This document shows positions 7,811-15,529 of a stretch of DNA of 34,078 nt, piece by piece; positions within the stretch are counted from its first letter, which is position 1; each line of letters opens with the position of its first letter. The notes beneath the pieces were generated by a model that was not told where the DNA came from, made no database searches, and saw nothing but the letters and a program-made list of their open reading frames with translations. Source of the DNA: Lysobacterales bacterium (GTDB taxonomy: Bacteria; Pseudomonadota; Gammaproteobacteria; Xanthomonadales; SZUA-5). The DNA lies in NCBI GenBank assembly GCA_019187485.1, contig JABAQR010000049.1, positions 1 through 34,078 on the forward strand, written 5' to 3'. The position numbers and the translations under genes are program-made.

Positions 7811-8980
7811 ATGCTCCCAGAACCCGACGAAATCGCCCGCGCCCACAGCGAGCGGATGCGCGCGCACATCGCTGCCGAGATCGCTGCGCAGGGGCCGATC
7901 CCCTTTCAGCGCTACATGGAGCTCGCACTGTACGCACCCGGACTGGGCTACTACGCCGCCGGAACGCGCAAGTTCGGCGTCGGTGGCGATTTTGTGACCG
8001 CACCCGAACTCGGCGAGGTGTACGCCGGGGCACTGGCGGCGACGCTCGCGGACACGCTGCGCCACTTCGAGACACCGGTCCTGATGGAGATCGGTGCCGG
8101 CAGCGGCGCGCTCGCAGCCGGACTGCTGCCGGCGCTGCAAAAGCTGGACGCACTGCCGACGCGCTACCGCATTCTCGAGCGCAGCGCTGACCTGCGCGAG
8201 CGCCAGCAGACCCGGCTGGCCATGCTCGAACCCGGACTTGCGGCGCGCGTCGACTGGCTGGACACGCCTGCGGGCGAGTCCTTCGATGGTGCAATCCTCG
8301 CCAACGAAGTGCTCGATGCGCTCGCCTGTGCACGCTTCGAACTTGCCGACGAGGGTTTTTTCGAGATCCGTGTCGATGTTGCCGGCACGCGTTTCGTCGA
8401 ATGCCTGGCGCCGCCGCGCCCGCAGCTGTCGCGCGCCCTCGCCCACTTGCAGGCGGAACTGCCGGTCGCGCTGCCCGTCGGTACTCGCAGCGAGATCCTG
8501 CCCGAGCTCGGCGCCTGGCTGGCGGCGGTGACGGCGCCTCTGCGGCGCGGTCTGGTGCTGCTATCCGACTACGGCTACGGGCGATCCGAGTACTACCGTC
8601 CGGAACGCCACGACGGGACCTTGATCTGCCACTACCGTCAGTACGCACACGCCGATCCATACTGGTATCCGGGCCTCAACGACCTGTCCGCATCGGTTGA
8701 CTTCACCGCCCTCGCCGAAGCCGGCATCGACGCCGGTTTCGAGCTGCTGGCCTACGACCACCAGGCCGGATTCCTGCTGGCCAGCGGCATCGAGGCCCTG
8801 CAGGAGCAACTTCAGGAGCTGGGTGATCGCGCGCGCCTGCGGCTCTCCGGCGAACTCAAGCGCCTGCTCCTGCCCGGCGAGATGGGCGAGCGGTTCAAGT
8901 GGATGCTGCTCGGGCGCGGCGTCGACTCGCATCTGCTGCCGCCGCGCCTGTGCGCCGCCGGCCAACGCCACTTGTTGTAG
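7811..8980 (+). CDS. SAM-dependent methyltransferase, MidA/NDUFAF7 family
   Basis: A 389-aa protein of the COG1565 type. Its start PIPFQRYMELALYAPGLGYYAAG is diagnostic. It is followed by GDFVTAPELGEVYAG, the SAM-binding glycine-rich LMEIGAGSGAL (about 91-100), then ILANEVLDA (162-170) and LLSDYGYGRSEYY. The mitochondrial homologue NDUFAF7 symmetrically dimethylates an arginine of complex I subunit NDUFS2. Bacterial members are thought to be protein-arginine methyltransferases, but the substrate is not established. The start at 7811 is the first ATG matching the family; the frame stays open upstream without resemblance to anything. The gene stands alone between hemY and a VanZ-like gene. No respiratory complex gene is in the window. 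Confidence 0.88.
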   Translation: MLPEPDEIARAHSERMRAHIAAEIAAQGPIPFQRYMELALYAPGLGYYAAGTRKFGVGGDFVTAPELGEVYAGALAATLADTLRHFETPVLMEIGAGSGALAAGLLPALQKLDALPTRYRILERSADLRERQQTRLAMLEPGLAARVDWLDTPAGESFDGAILANEVLDALACARFELADEGFFEIRVDVAGTRFVECLAPPRPQLSRALAHLQAELPVALPVGTRSEILPELGAWLAAVTAPLRRGLVLLSDYGYGRSEYYRPERHDGTLICHYRQYAHADPYWYPGLNDLSASVDFTALAEAGIDAGFELLAYDHQAGFLLASGIEALQEQLQELGDRARLRLSGELKRLLLPGEMGERFKWMLLGRGVDSHLLPPRLCAAGQRHLL

Positions 8981-9038
8981 TCGCACTGCGGGCGATCGAT
9001 CATTCGCGCAATGCCTGTTGCGAGCTCGCGTTCGCCCC

Positions 9039-9044
9039 TACACT
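9039..9044 (+). promoter_or_regulatory. Putative -10 box before the VanZ-like gene
   Basis: TACACT lies 6 nt before the ATG at 9051. If used, transcription would begin at or next to the start codon, giving a leaderless mRNA. This fits the absence of a Shine-Dalgarno sequence there. TTGCGA at 9018-9023 is a possible -35, but at only 15-nt spacing. Confidence 0.3.
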
Positions 9045-9050
9045 GGCGGG

Positions 9051-9431
9051 ATGCTCCAACACCCCACCCTCTGGCGAATCCTGGGCGCGGGGCTTCTGAT
9101 CGTGATCGCCGCGCTCTCGCTGCTGCCCGTGCGCGGCCCCGATCTGCATCTGCCCAACGCCGACAAGCTCCACCATGCGCTTGCCTACGCGGTCCTGATG
9201 CTGTACTTCGGCCAACTCACGCGACGGCGGGCACTCATCGCAGCCGCCCTGATCGGTTACGGCATCGCAATCGAGCTGCTGCAATCGCAGATGCCATCGC
9301 GCTCGGCCGAGCTCGTGGATCTGCTTGCCAATCTGGTCGGGATGGGCTTCGGCGCGCTGCTGCTGCGCAGCCCGGCCGGACGCTGGCTGAACGCCGTCGA
9401 CGCGCGCTTGGTCGGACGGCGCAAGTTGTAG
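9051..9431 (+). CDS. VanZ-like small membrane protein
   Basis: A 126-aa protein with four predicted membrane helices: ILGAGLLIVIAALSLLP; a helix after DKLHHALAYAVLMLYF; ALIAAALIGYGIAIELLQ; and LLANLVGMGFGALLL. The order LPxxDKLxHxxAY, then a conserved E in IAIELLQ, then R(S)AELVDLLANLxG is the VanZ-like family signature (PF04892). VanZ confers teicoplanin resistance in enterococci, but most family members have no known role. The start is placed at the ATG after TACACT because the upstream open frame overlaps the methyltransferase gene. It is a probable single-gene unit, 28 nt before the aminopeptidase gene. Confidence 0.8.
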   Translation: MLQHPTLWRILGAGLLIVIAALSLLPVRGPDLHLPNADKLHHALAYAVLMLYFGQLTRRRALIAAALIGYGIAIELLQSQMPSRSAELVDLLANLVGMGFGALLLRSPAGRWLNAVDARLVGRRKL

Positions 9432-9459
9432 CATCGAGAGCTCAGCAACGAGGTCGCCG

Positions 9460-10839
9460 ATGAGTGCCGAGCCAGTCCTGATCCCCACCGGCGATGCCCT
9501 GCCGATCACGATCATACCGGAGGCGGACTACGCGAACTGGGCGGCAGCTCAGGATGAGACCACGCGCGCGCAACTGGCAGCGCAACGCTTCGAGGGCAAG
9601 CGCTACAGCCAGGCGCTGCGCTACGGCGGCGATGGTCGCCTCGCCGGCGCGGTGGTCGGCGTGCGCGGCAGCGACGACGTGTGGGCACTGGGCAACGCCG
9701 CCTTCGGCCTGCCGGCGCGAGACTTCGTCCTGGACACCGCGCTGCCGGCCGACACCCGGCACCGGCTGGCGCTCGGCTTCGCGCTCGGCGCCTACCAGTT
9801 CCTGCGCTACAAGCCGAAGGCGGCGCGCACACCGGCACGACTGGTGGTGGCAGACGAGACGATCCGCACCAGCCTGCTGCGCCTGGCCGCGGCGGTGTAC
9901 GCCGCGCGCGACCTCGTGAACACGCCCACCGAACAGCTCGGACCGGAGCAACTGGAGCGGGTGGTGGCTGCGCTCGCGACGCGGCATGGCGCCGGGTTCC
10001 GCAGCATCACCGGCGAGGCCTTGCTGGCGCACAACTTTCCGGCGATTCACGCGGTCGGCCGCGCCAGCCATCGGCCGCCACGACTGCTGGAACTCAACTG
10101 GGGCGATCCCGGCCATCCGCGCGTCGCGATTCTCGGCAAGGGCGTCTGCTTCGACACCGGCGGCCTCGACATCAAGCCGGCCGAGGGCATGGCGTTGATG
10201 AAGAAGGACATGGGCGGCGCCGCGGTCGCGATTTCGCTGGCGGGTCTGGTGATGGCGGAGAAGCTGCCGGTGCATCTGCAACTGCTGGTGCCGGCGGTGG
10301 AAAACGCGATCGGCCCCGACGCTTACCGGCCGGGCGAAGTCATCTCCACACGCGCCGGGCTATCGGTGGAGATCGGCAACACCGATGCCGAGGGTCGGGT
10401 CATCCTGTGCGACGCGCTCGCCTACGCCTGTGAATCGGATCCGGAGCTGCTGCTCGATTTTGCGACCCTGACCGGCGCCGCGCGCATCGCCCTCGGCCCC
10501 GATCTGCCGGCACTGTTCGCCAACCGCGAAGAGCTTTCGCTGGCTTTGATCGCGGCCGGGCGCAAAAGCGGCGACCCCCTGTGGGCGATGCCCCTGTGGG
10601 AGGACTACCAATCGCTGATCGACAGCGGAATCGCGGACCTCAACAACGCCGGATCCTCGCGCATGGCCGGCTGCATCACCGCAGCGCTGTACCTGAAACG
10701 CTTCGTGCCCGGACGCATCCCCTGGGCACACCTGGACACCTACTGCTGGAGCGAAGGCAAGCCCGGCCGTCCGGCCGGAGGCGACTGTCACGGCCTGCGC
10801 GCCGCATACGCCTACCTGAGGGAGCGCTACGGCAACTGA
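9460..10839 (+). CDS. Leucyl aminopeptidase family protein (peptidase M17)
   Basis: A 459-aa cytosolic metallo-aminopeptidase of the M17/PepA family. It removes N-terminal residues from peptides using two divalent metal ions. The metal and catalytic signature is complete: GKGVCFDTGGLDIKP (K227, D232, K239), MKKDMGG (D250) and the family hallmark NTDAEGR (307-313, including D309, E311 and R313). The N-terminal macro-like domain (about 1-150) is divergent, as in the shorter PepB-like branch rather than classical PepA (about 500 aa). A GAGG motif lies 9 nt before the ATG. No PepA-type DNA-binding role can be read from the sequence. It is followed by 146 nt of non-coding sequence before the CBS-domain gene. 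Confidence 0.93.
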   Translation: MSAEPVLIPTGDALPITIIPEADYANWAAAQDETTRAQLAAQRFEGKRYSQALRYGGDGRLAGAVVGVRGSDDVWALGNAAFGLPARDFVLDTALPADTRHRLALGFALGAYQFLRYKPKAARTPARLVVADETIRTSLLRLAAAVYAARDLVNTPTEQLGPEQLERVVAALATRHGAGFRSITGEALLAHNFPAIHAVGRASHRPPRLLELNWGDPGHPRVAILGKGVCFDTGGLDIKPAEGMALMKKDMGGAAVAISLAGLVMAEKLPVHLQLLVPAVENAIGPDAYRPGEVISTRAGLSVEIGNTDAEGRVILCDALAYACESDPELLLDFATLTGAARIALGPDLPALFANREELSLALIAAGRKSGDPLWAMPLWEDYQSLIDSGIADLNNAGSSRMAGCITAALYLKRFVPGRIPWAHLDTYCWSEGKPGRPAGGDCHGLRAAYAYLRERYGN

Positions 10840-10985
10840 AGCCCGGACGCCGAGCACGCCACGCGGCTGTGCGCGCCCCGCGACAACACCCGCCGTGCCG
10901 CAACCCCGAATTCACCGAAACCGTTTGCGTGCATGCGCCTTGCGTGGAAACATTGCGCCAGGCAGCGACCCTGCGGAGGTGTGCG

Positions 10986-11417
10986 ATGGTCCCGGTGAGC
11001 CAGTTGCTCTCGCACAAGGGCAGTGATCTCCACACACTGCGTCCCGAGGATCCGGTGATCGACGCGATCCGGCTGATGGCCGACAAGGGCATCGGCGCGG
11101 TGTTGGTGATGCAGGACGGCAAGCTCGCTGGCATCCTGTCCGAGCGCGATTACGCCCGCAAGGTGATCCTGATGGGGCGTTCCTCGAAGGACACCGCGAT
11201 CGCGACCATCATGACCCCGGTGCCGTTGGTCACGGTATCTTCGTCGTCGCGCACCAAGCACTGCATGCGCCTGATGACCGATCGCCGCATCCGCCATCTT
11301 CCGGTGGTGGATGGGGACACGGTCGTCGGCATGCTCTCGATCGGCGACATCGTGCGCTCGATGATCGAGACGCTCGAGGCCGAGAACGCGCAGATGAAGC
11401 AGTACATCGCCGGGTGA
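10986..11417 (+). CDS. Tandem CBS-domain protein
   Basis: A 143-aa protein made almost wholly of two CBS domains (a Bateman module): about 8-63 (VIDAIRLMADKGIGAVLVMQDGKLAGILSERDYARKV) and about 72-130 (MTPVPLVTVSSSSRTKHCMRLMTDRRIRHLPVVDGDTVVGMLSIGDIVR). A short helix follows. CBS pairs bind adenosine nucleotides such as AMP, ATP or SAM and sense energy state. Free-standing members of this size are common in proteobacteria and mostly uncharacterised. A strong GGAGGT (10975-10980) lies 5 nt before the ATG and fixes the start; the longer open frame upstream has no support. The stop is directly followed by inverted-repeat element A. Confidence 0.9.
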   Translation: MVPVSQLLSHKGSDLHTLRPEDPVIDAIRLMADKGIGAVLVMQDGKLAGILSERDYARKVILMGRSSKDTAIATIMTPVPLVTVSSSSRTKHCMRLMTDRRIRHLPVVDGDTVVGMLSIGDIVRSMIETLEAENAQMKQYIAG

Positions 11418-11556
11418 GGCGAGGGAAAGGCCGGAAAGAGGAGGAGCGCAAGCCGGGGAGGATGTGCGATCGCCGCTCCGGGAGCGGTTGTGCGTCGCTG
11501 CGGTCGCGAACTTGCAGGCTCTCCTTTTTTCCTTTCTCCTCCTCGCTTTTCCCGCC
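11418..11556. repeat. Inverted-repeat element A (purine/pyrimidine arms) between CBS gene and tyrA
   Basis: A purine-rich left arm (11418-11447, GGCGAGGGAAAG.. to ..GAGGAGGAGC) is roughly complementary to a pyrimidine-rich right arm (11518-11556, ..CTCCTCCTCGCTTTTCCCGC). The core is about 70 bp. Read on the minus strand, the core contains CCTGCAAGTTCG, then CCCGGAGCGGC, then CCCGG and CTTGC. The same words occur in the same order in element D (29989-30110). The element fills the whole gap, from right after the CBS stop to 9 nt before the tyrA ATG. The T-run in the right arm could also act as a terminator tail. Confidence 0.55.
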
Positions 11557-11564
11557 TCCATACC

Positions 11565-12668
11565 ATGCGTCCCCTGTCTGAACTCCGCGCCGAACTCGAT
11601 GCCGTCGATGCCGAACTGATCGCGGCGATCGCGCATCGGCAGGCCCTGGTGGCGGAAATCGGCCGCTGGAAGCATGCCCAGGGCAGGCAGTTGCGGGATT
11701 TCCAGCGCGAACGCGAGGTGATTGCGAACGTACGCGCGAAAGCGCAGGCGATCGGCCTCGACGGGGAGATCGCCGAGCAGGTGATGAAGCTGTTGATCGA
11801 GTCCTCCCTGACCACCCAGGAGCAGGACCGCGTACGCCTGGCCAGCCAGGGCGGCGGCCGACGAGCACTGGTGATCGGTGGCAACGGCCGCATGGGTCGC
11901 TGGTTCGTGCGCTTCCTTGCGGCGCAGGGTTTCGACGTCGAAGTCGCCGACCCCTCCGGCGCGCCCGAGGGCAGCGTCGGTCGCGCGAACTGGAGCGAGG
12001 GCGCGCTGGACCAGGACCTGATTGTGGTGGCCGCACCGATGCGACGCAGCAACGAGATCCTGCTGGCTCTGGCCGAGCGCCGGCCGGCGGGTCTGGTGTT
12101 CGACATCGGATCGCTGAAGACGCCGCTGATCGAGGGGCTGACGGCCTGCGCAGCCGCCGGGCTGCGGGTGTGCTCGGTGCATCCGATGTTCGGCCCGGAC
12201 ACCGAGCTGCTGTCCGACCGGCATGTCATCTTCCTGCCGGTCGGCGCACCCGATGCGGTATGCCAGGCGCGCGAGCTGTTCGCGCAGACCATGGTGCAGG
12301 CTGTGGAGATGTCGCTGGCCGAGCACGATCACCTGATCGCCTACGTGCTCGGCCTCTCGCACGCGCTCAACATCGTGTTCTTCACCGCACTGGCCAACTC
12401 CGGCGAGGCCGCACCCAAGCTCGCGCGGATGTCCTCGACCACCTTCGACCGCCAGCTGCGGATCGCCACCGGCGTCGCCAGCGAGAATCCGCGCATGTAC
12501 TACGAGATCCAGAGCCTCAACGCCTTCCGCGGCGAAGCCCTCGACGCGCTTCGGCGAGCGGTCGGCGAGCTGACCCGCTGCATCGAAGAGGGCGACGAGA
12601 TCGGTTTCGTCGCACTGATGGAGCGCGGCCGAGGGTACCTGAGCGCGCGTGCGCTGCCGCGCGGGTAG
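11565..12668 (+). CDS. tyrA: Bifunctional chorismate mutase / prephenate dehydrogenase (T-protein)
   Basis: Converts chorismate to prephenate, then oxidises it to 4-hydroxyphenylpyruvate using NAD: the tyrosine branch of aromatic amino acid synthesis. The 367-aa length matches E. coli TyrA (373). Residues 1-90 form an AroQ-type helical chorismate mutase (LRAELDAVDAELIAAIAHRQALVAEIGRWK). From 100 comes a Rossmann fold with GGNGRMG (105-111), then VFDIGSLK, the catalytic region SVHPMFGPD (H206) and GLSHALNIVFF. The start at 11565 is the ATG that begins the mutase homology. The upstream part of the frame is encoded by repeat element A and is not believed. Only 26 nt separate the stop from the convergent amidohydrolase gene; they contain a small GCC-GCAA-GGC hairpin (12681-12690). 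Confidence 0.95.
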   Translation: MRPLSELRAELDAVDAELIAAIAHRQALVAEIGRWKHAQGRQLRDFQREREVIANVRAKAQAIGLDGEIAEQVMKLLIESSLTTQEQDRVRLASQGGGRRALVIGGNGRMGRWFVRFLAAQGFDVEVADPSGAPEGSVGRANWSEGALDQDLIVVAAPMRRSNEILLALAERRPAGLVFDIGSLKTPLIEGLTACAAAGLRVCSVHPMFGPDTELLSDRHVIFLPVGAPDAVCQARELFAQTMVQAVEMSLAEHDHLIAYVLGLSHALNIVFFTALANSGEAAPKLARMSSTTFDRQLRIATGVASENPRMYYEIQSLNAFRGEALDALRRAVGELTRCIEEGDEIGFVALMERGRGYLSARALPRG

Positions 12669-12694
12669 TCCCGGCGGGTCGCCGCAAGGCGGGT

Positions 12695-14353
12695 TCAGCG
12701 CGGCCAGACGCGCTCGCCGTCCAGCCAGGTGGACTTGACCCGGAGCGTGAGCAGGGCGCGGCCGCGCAAGTCCCGGGGATCGGCGGTGAGCACGATGAAA
12801 TCGGCGCGTTTGCCGACTTCCAGACTGCCGACCTCGGCTTCGGCGAAGCCGGCCCAGGCCGCACCGCGAGTGAAACCGTCCAGGGCCTCCTCCAGGCGCA
12901 TGCGCTGGTCGGGCAACCAACCGTCCGCCGGTTCACCCCGCGCATCCTGCCGCGTCGCCGCGGCGTACAGGCCCAGTACCGGCTCGACGCGCTCGACCGG
13001 AAAGTCCGAACCAAGCGCGAGTTTTGCGCCGCTGTCGAGCAAACGACGCCAGGCGTAGGCGCCGCGCAGACGCTCCGCGCCGATGCGCGCCTGCGCCCAG
13101 GGCATGTCGCTGGTCGCGTGCGTGGGTTGCATCGAAGCGATCACGCCGAGTTCGGCGAAACGCGGGATATCGGTCGGATCCACCACCTGCGCGTGCTCGA
13201 TGCGCGGTCGCAGCGCCATGCGCTGCTGCCGATCCAGGCGCGCGTAGGCATCCAGCACGATGCGGTTCGCGCGGTCGCCGATCGCGTGCACCGCCGGCTG
13301 CACGCCGCAACCGGCGGCGCGCTCGATGGCCGCCCGCAGCGCCGCCTCGGAGGTCACCAGCAGACCACGGTTTCCGGCGTCGTCGGCATAGTCGGCGAGC
13401 AACGCGGCGCCGCGGCTGCCGAGCGCGCCATCGGCATAGAGCTTGACCGCGCGCATTTGCAGGCGCCCACCGGGATGCCGGTACGGCCCTTCCTTGCACA
13501 GCCAGTCGAGCGCCGCGCTGGCGCCGTCTGCCATCGCGTAGATCCGCAGCGGCAGCGCCCCCTCGTCGGCGAGTTCGCGCATCAAGCCCAGGTCGGCGCG
13601 CGAAACCCCGGCATCGTGCACGCCGGTCAGGCCGGCCGCACTCGCCGCGTGCAGGGCCGCCACCAGCGCGCGTCGGCGCCAGGCGCGGTCGTGGGCCGGC
13701 AACCGAGCCTGCACCAGGTCCATCGCGGTGTCGACGAACACCCCGGTCGGCTTGCCTGCGGCATCGCGCAGCAGGCGGCCGCCGGGAGGATCCGGGGTGG
13801 TCGCGTCGATGCCGGCCACGCGCATCGCCGCGCTGTTGGCCCAGCCGGCATGGCCATCGATGCGCGTCAACCAGACCGGTCGCTCGGGGAACTGCCGATC
13901 CAGATCCGCCGCGCTCGGAAACTCCTGTGCGGGCCAGTCGTTCTGATCCCAGCCGCGACCGATCAGCCAGTCGCCCTCGGCGAGCGCCCGCGCCTTGGTG
14001 CGCAACCGGGCGCGGATTTCCTTCAGGTCGCGACTGCCGACCAGGTCGACTTGCAACAGGGCGCTGCCCAGACCCAGCAAGTGCCCATGGGCATCGATCA
14101 ACCCGGGCAGCACGACGCCGTCGAAGGCGTGCTCGCGCACTCCGCGTCCGCGCTGCTCCAACTGCGCACGCACCTGTGCATGCGCGCCGGCCGCGATCAC
14201 CCGTCCCTGCGCATCCCAGGCGAGCGCCGCCACCGGCTCGGCGTCCGCGCGCAGGTGGATGCGGCCCAATGCGAGCGTGTCCGGGCCCGGCCCCTGCTGG
14301 GCGAGCGCACTGGCGGCGACCAGCAGACAGGACAGAAACGGCGATCTGCGCAT
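12695..14353 (-). CDS. Secreted amidohydrolase family 3 protein (YtcJ-like)
   Basis: A 552-aa metal-dependent hydrolase of the amidohydrolase_3 family (PF07969). It begins with a signal peptide (MRRSPFLSCLLVAASALA, cut before QQ), so it acts in the periplasm or outside. A small beta-sandwich part is followed by the TIM barrel with VLPGLIDAHGHL (H89, H91). WLIGRGWDQNDW is typical of YtcJ-like members. VKLYADGALGSRGA carries the bridging region; RIEHAQV and GSDFPVE supply the later metal ligands. The C-terminus returns to the sandwich (GSLEVGKRADFIVL). The start at 14353 is set by GGAGG 5 nt before the ATG. The longer frame to 14506 lacks these features. The substrate is unknown; relatives act on cyclic amides or N-acyl compounds. 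It diverges from the acetyltransferase gene across a palindrome. Confidence 0.92.
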   Translation of the reverse strand: MRRSPFLSCLLVAASALAQQGPGPDTLALGRIHLRADAEPVAALAWDAQGRVIAAGAHAQVRAQLEQRGRGVREHAFDGVVLPGLIDAHGHLLGLGSALLQVDLVGSRDLKEIRARLRTKARALAEGDWLIGRGWDQNDWPAQEFPSAADLDRQFPERPVWLTRIDGHAGWANSAAMRVAGIDATTPDPPGGRLLRDAAGKPTGVFVDTAMDLVQARLPAHDRAWRRRALVAALHAASAAGLTGVHDAGVSRADLGLMRELADEGALPLRIYAMADGASAALDWLCKEGPYRHPGGRLQMRAVKLYADGALGSRGAALLADYADDAGNRGLLVTSEAALRAAIERAAGCGVQPAVHAIGDRANRIVLDAYARLDRQQRMALRPRIEHAQVVDPTDIPRFAELGVIASMQPTHATSDMPWAQARIGAERLRGAYAWRRLLDSGAKLALGSDFPVERVEPVLGLYAAATRQDARGEPADGWLPDQRMRLEEALDGFTRGAAWAGFAEAEVGSLEVGKRADFIVLTADPRDLRGRALLTLRVKSTWLDGERVWPR

Positions 14354-14450
14354 GGTTTCCTCCGGAACGTGCCGGTCGCGGGGCACGCATGGCACCGACG
14401 GGTTGATCGTGCGTCTCGCGGAGGCATGGCCCGCGAGTCCCTGGATGGCC

Positions 14451-14456
14451 GTTATA
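14451..14456 (-). promoter_or_regulatory. Putative -10 box of amidohydrolase promoter
   Basis: On the minus strand TATAAC (14456 to 14451) is preceded 16 nt earlier by TTCGCG (14478 to 14473), which overlaps the 14474-14491 palindrome. A transcript would start near 14444 and have a leader of about 90 nt. Confidence 0.4.
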
Positions 14457-14473
14457 TCAGCGCCCGCCTGCCC

Positions 14474-14491
14474 GCGAAGCGCCCGCTTCGC
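14474..14491. promoter_or_regulatory. Perfect 18-bp palindrome between divergent promoters (candidate operator)
   Basis: GCGAAGCGCCCGCTTCGC is a perfect inverted repeat (8-bp arms, 2-bp spacer). It sits where the -35 regions of both divergent promoters would be: minus-strand -10 TATAAC at 14456-14451 and plus-strand -10 TACAAT at 14508-14513. Its CTTCGC half serves as a poor -35 for each direction. The position suits a dimeric regulator controlling both genes. No regulator gene is adjacent, so the protein is unknown. Confidence 0.45.
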
Positions 14492-14507
14492 CATCCTCGC
14501 GGTCACC

Positions 14508-14513
14508 TACAAT
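14508..14513 (+). promoter_or_regulatory. Putative -10 box of acetyltransferase promoter
   Basis: TACAAT (five of six consensus) lies 27 nt before the ATG at 14541. GCTTCG at 14485-14490 is a weak -35 with 17-nt spacing, inside the palindrome. The implied leader is about 20 nt. Confidence 0.45.
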
Positions 14514-14540
14514 GATGCATTGCAACATGAGCCGGGACCG

Positions 14541-14999
14541 ATGTCGAACAAGTTCCAGTTGCGCGCCGCGACCTCCGCCGACGCCCGCCTGATCGCCGAA
14601 TTCAACCAGGCGATGGCACTCGAGACCGAAGGCAGGAACCTCGACCTTGCGATCATCCAGGCCGGTGTGCTCGAGGTGCTGTCGCAGCCACGGCGCGGCT
14701 TCTATCTGCTGGCCGAACACGCCGGCGCGGTGCAGGGCGGGCTGATGGTCACCTTCGAGTGGAGCGATTGGCGCAACGCCGATTTCTGGTGGATCCAGAG
14801 CGTCTACGTGCGCCCGCAGGCACGTCGCCAAGGGGTGTTCGCGGCGCTGTATCGGGAGATCGAGTGCCGCGCGCGCACTGCGGGCGCCTGTGGTCTGCGT
14901 CTGTATGTGGAAAACACCAACTCCGCGGCAATGCGGACCTATGCGCGCCTGGGCATGCGCGACGCCCACTACCGGGTCATGGAGCACTCCTTCGAATGA
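14541..14999 (+). CDS. GNAT-family N-acetyltransferase
   Basis: A 152-aa single-domain GNAT acyltransferase. The order of motifs is standard: QLRAATSADARLIAEFNQAMA at the start, WWIQSVYVRPQARRQGVFAALY with the acetyl-CoA pyrophosphate-binding loop (RPQARRQGV, the R/QxxGxG/A position), then GLRLYVENTNSAAMRTYARLGM, the typical helix and beta-bulge of the C-terminal half. It uses acetyl-CoA to modify an amine; the substrate is unknown. The start at 14541 matches the family; the out-of-frame ATG at 14527 is ignored. It is divergent from the amidohydrolase and 140 nt before the first Skp-like gene. The TGA stop overlaps an in-frame ATG (14996) of that next gene's reading frame. Confidence 0.9.
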   Translation: MSNKFQLRAATSADARLIAEFNQAMALETEGRNLDLAIIQAGVLEVLSQPRRGFYLLAEHAGAVQGGLMVTFEWSDWRNADFWWIQSVYVRPQARRQGVFAALYREIECRARTAGACGLRLYVENTNSAAMRTYARLGMRDAHYRVMEHSFE

Positions 15000-15139
15000 T
15001 TCCGGCATCAGACTTGCCCGTTCCGCAGGAGATGAAGCCCGCCTGGTGGCTCCGGGCGGGTCCGGAAACGGTGGACGCGGATCGTTGTTTTCCTCCGGAT
15101 TCACCGCTCACGGCGACCGACACCAGGCGCACCGACAGG

Positions 15140-15529
15140 ATGCGCGGTTGGGCAACGGCGCTCGCGCTGCTGTGCGCGCAGGCAACCGTCGCCGCCGAAC
15201 AGACGATCCTGACGGTCGACGCCGAATACCTGGAGACCGCAATGCCGTTGTACACGCGCATCGCGACCGCGGCGGCACACGCAGCCGAAGGCACCGATGC
15301 GCAACGACGGGCCGACCTGGAACTGGCCCGCGTCCAGCGCCTGTCGGACATCCTGGTGGCGCTTCCGGAGGAGATCGGGCGCATCGCGGCCGAGGCCGAC
15401 GCCGATCTGGTGGTCGACCGCGCGGTCGCGCGCCGCCTCGGCGAGACCGGCGCGCGCGACATCACCGCGCAGGTCGAACGCGCGCTCGAGCGGCGCTTCG
15501 AGGCGCTGCCGCTGGAAGGCGTGCCATGA
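15140..15529 (+). CDS. Short periplasmic Skp/OmpH-like protein
   Basis: A 129-aa protein with a signal peptide (MRGWATALALLCAQATVAAEQ) and a helical body. It ends with the OmpH-type terminal pattern ADADLVVDRAVARRLGETGARDITAQVERALERRF. In Skp/OmpH proteins this C-terminal part packs with the N-terminal strand to form the trimer base, and long helical tentacles between them hold unfolded outer-membrane proteins. Here the tentacle region is much shorter than the usual length for a family of about 160-190 aa. The start is chosen at the signal peptide. An in-frame ATG at 14996, overlapping the acetyltransferase stop, would add 48 residues without a signal. The gene overlaps the next, also Skp-like, gene by ATGA. 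Confidence 0.7.
   Translation: MRGWATALALLCAQATVAAEQTILTVDAEYLETAMPLYTRIATAAAHAAEGTDAQRRADLELARVQRLSDILVALPEEIGRIAAEADADLVVDRAVARRLGETGARDITAQVERALERRFEALPLEGVP

Noticed and set aside
12669..12694. Bidirectional terminator between tyrA and the amidohydrolase gene
   Set aside because: Only a five-pair GCAA-loop hairpin without T-runs is present, too weak to call.
15034..15062. CCCGCC/GGCGGG hairpin after the acetyltransferase gene as an intrinsic terminator
   Set aside because: The stem is reasonable, but the nearest T-rich stretch is about 25 nt away, so it does not meet the usual form.
14996..15139. An upstream start of the first Skp-like gene overlapping the acetyltransferase stop
   Set aside because: It would bury the clear signal peptide beginning at 15140 behind 48 unrelated residues, so export would fail. 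It is kept only as a remote alternative.
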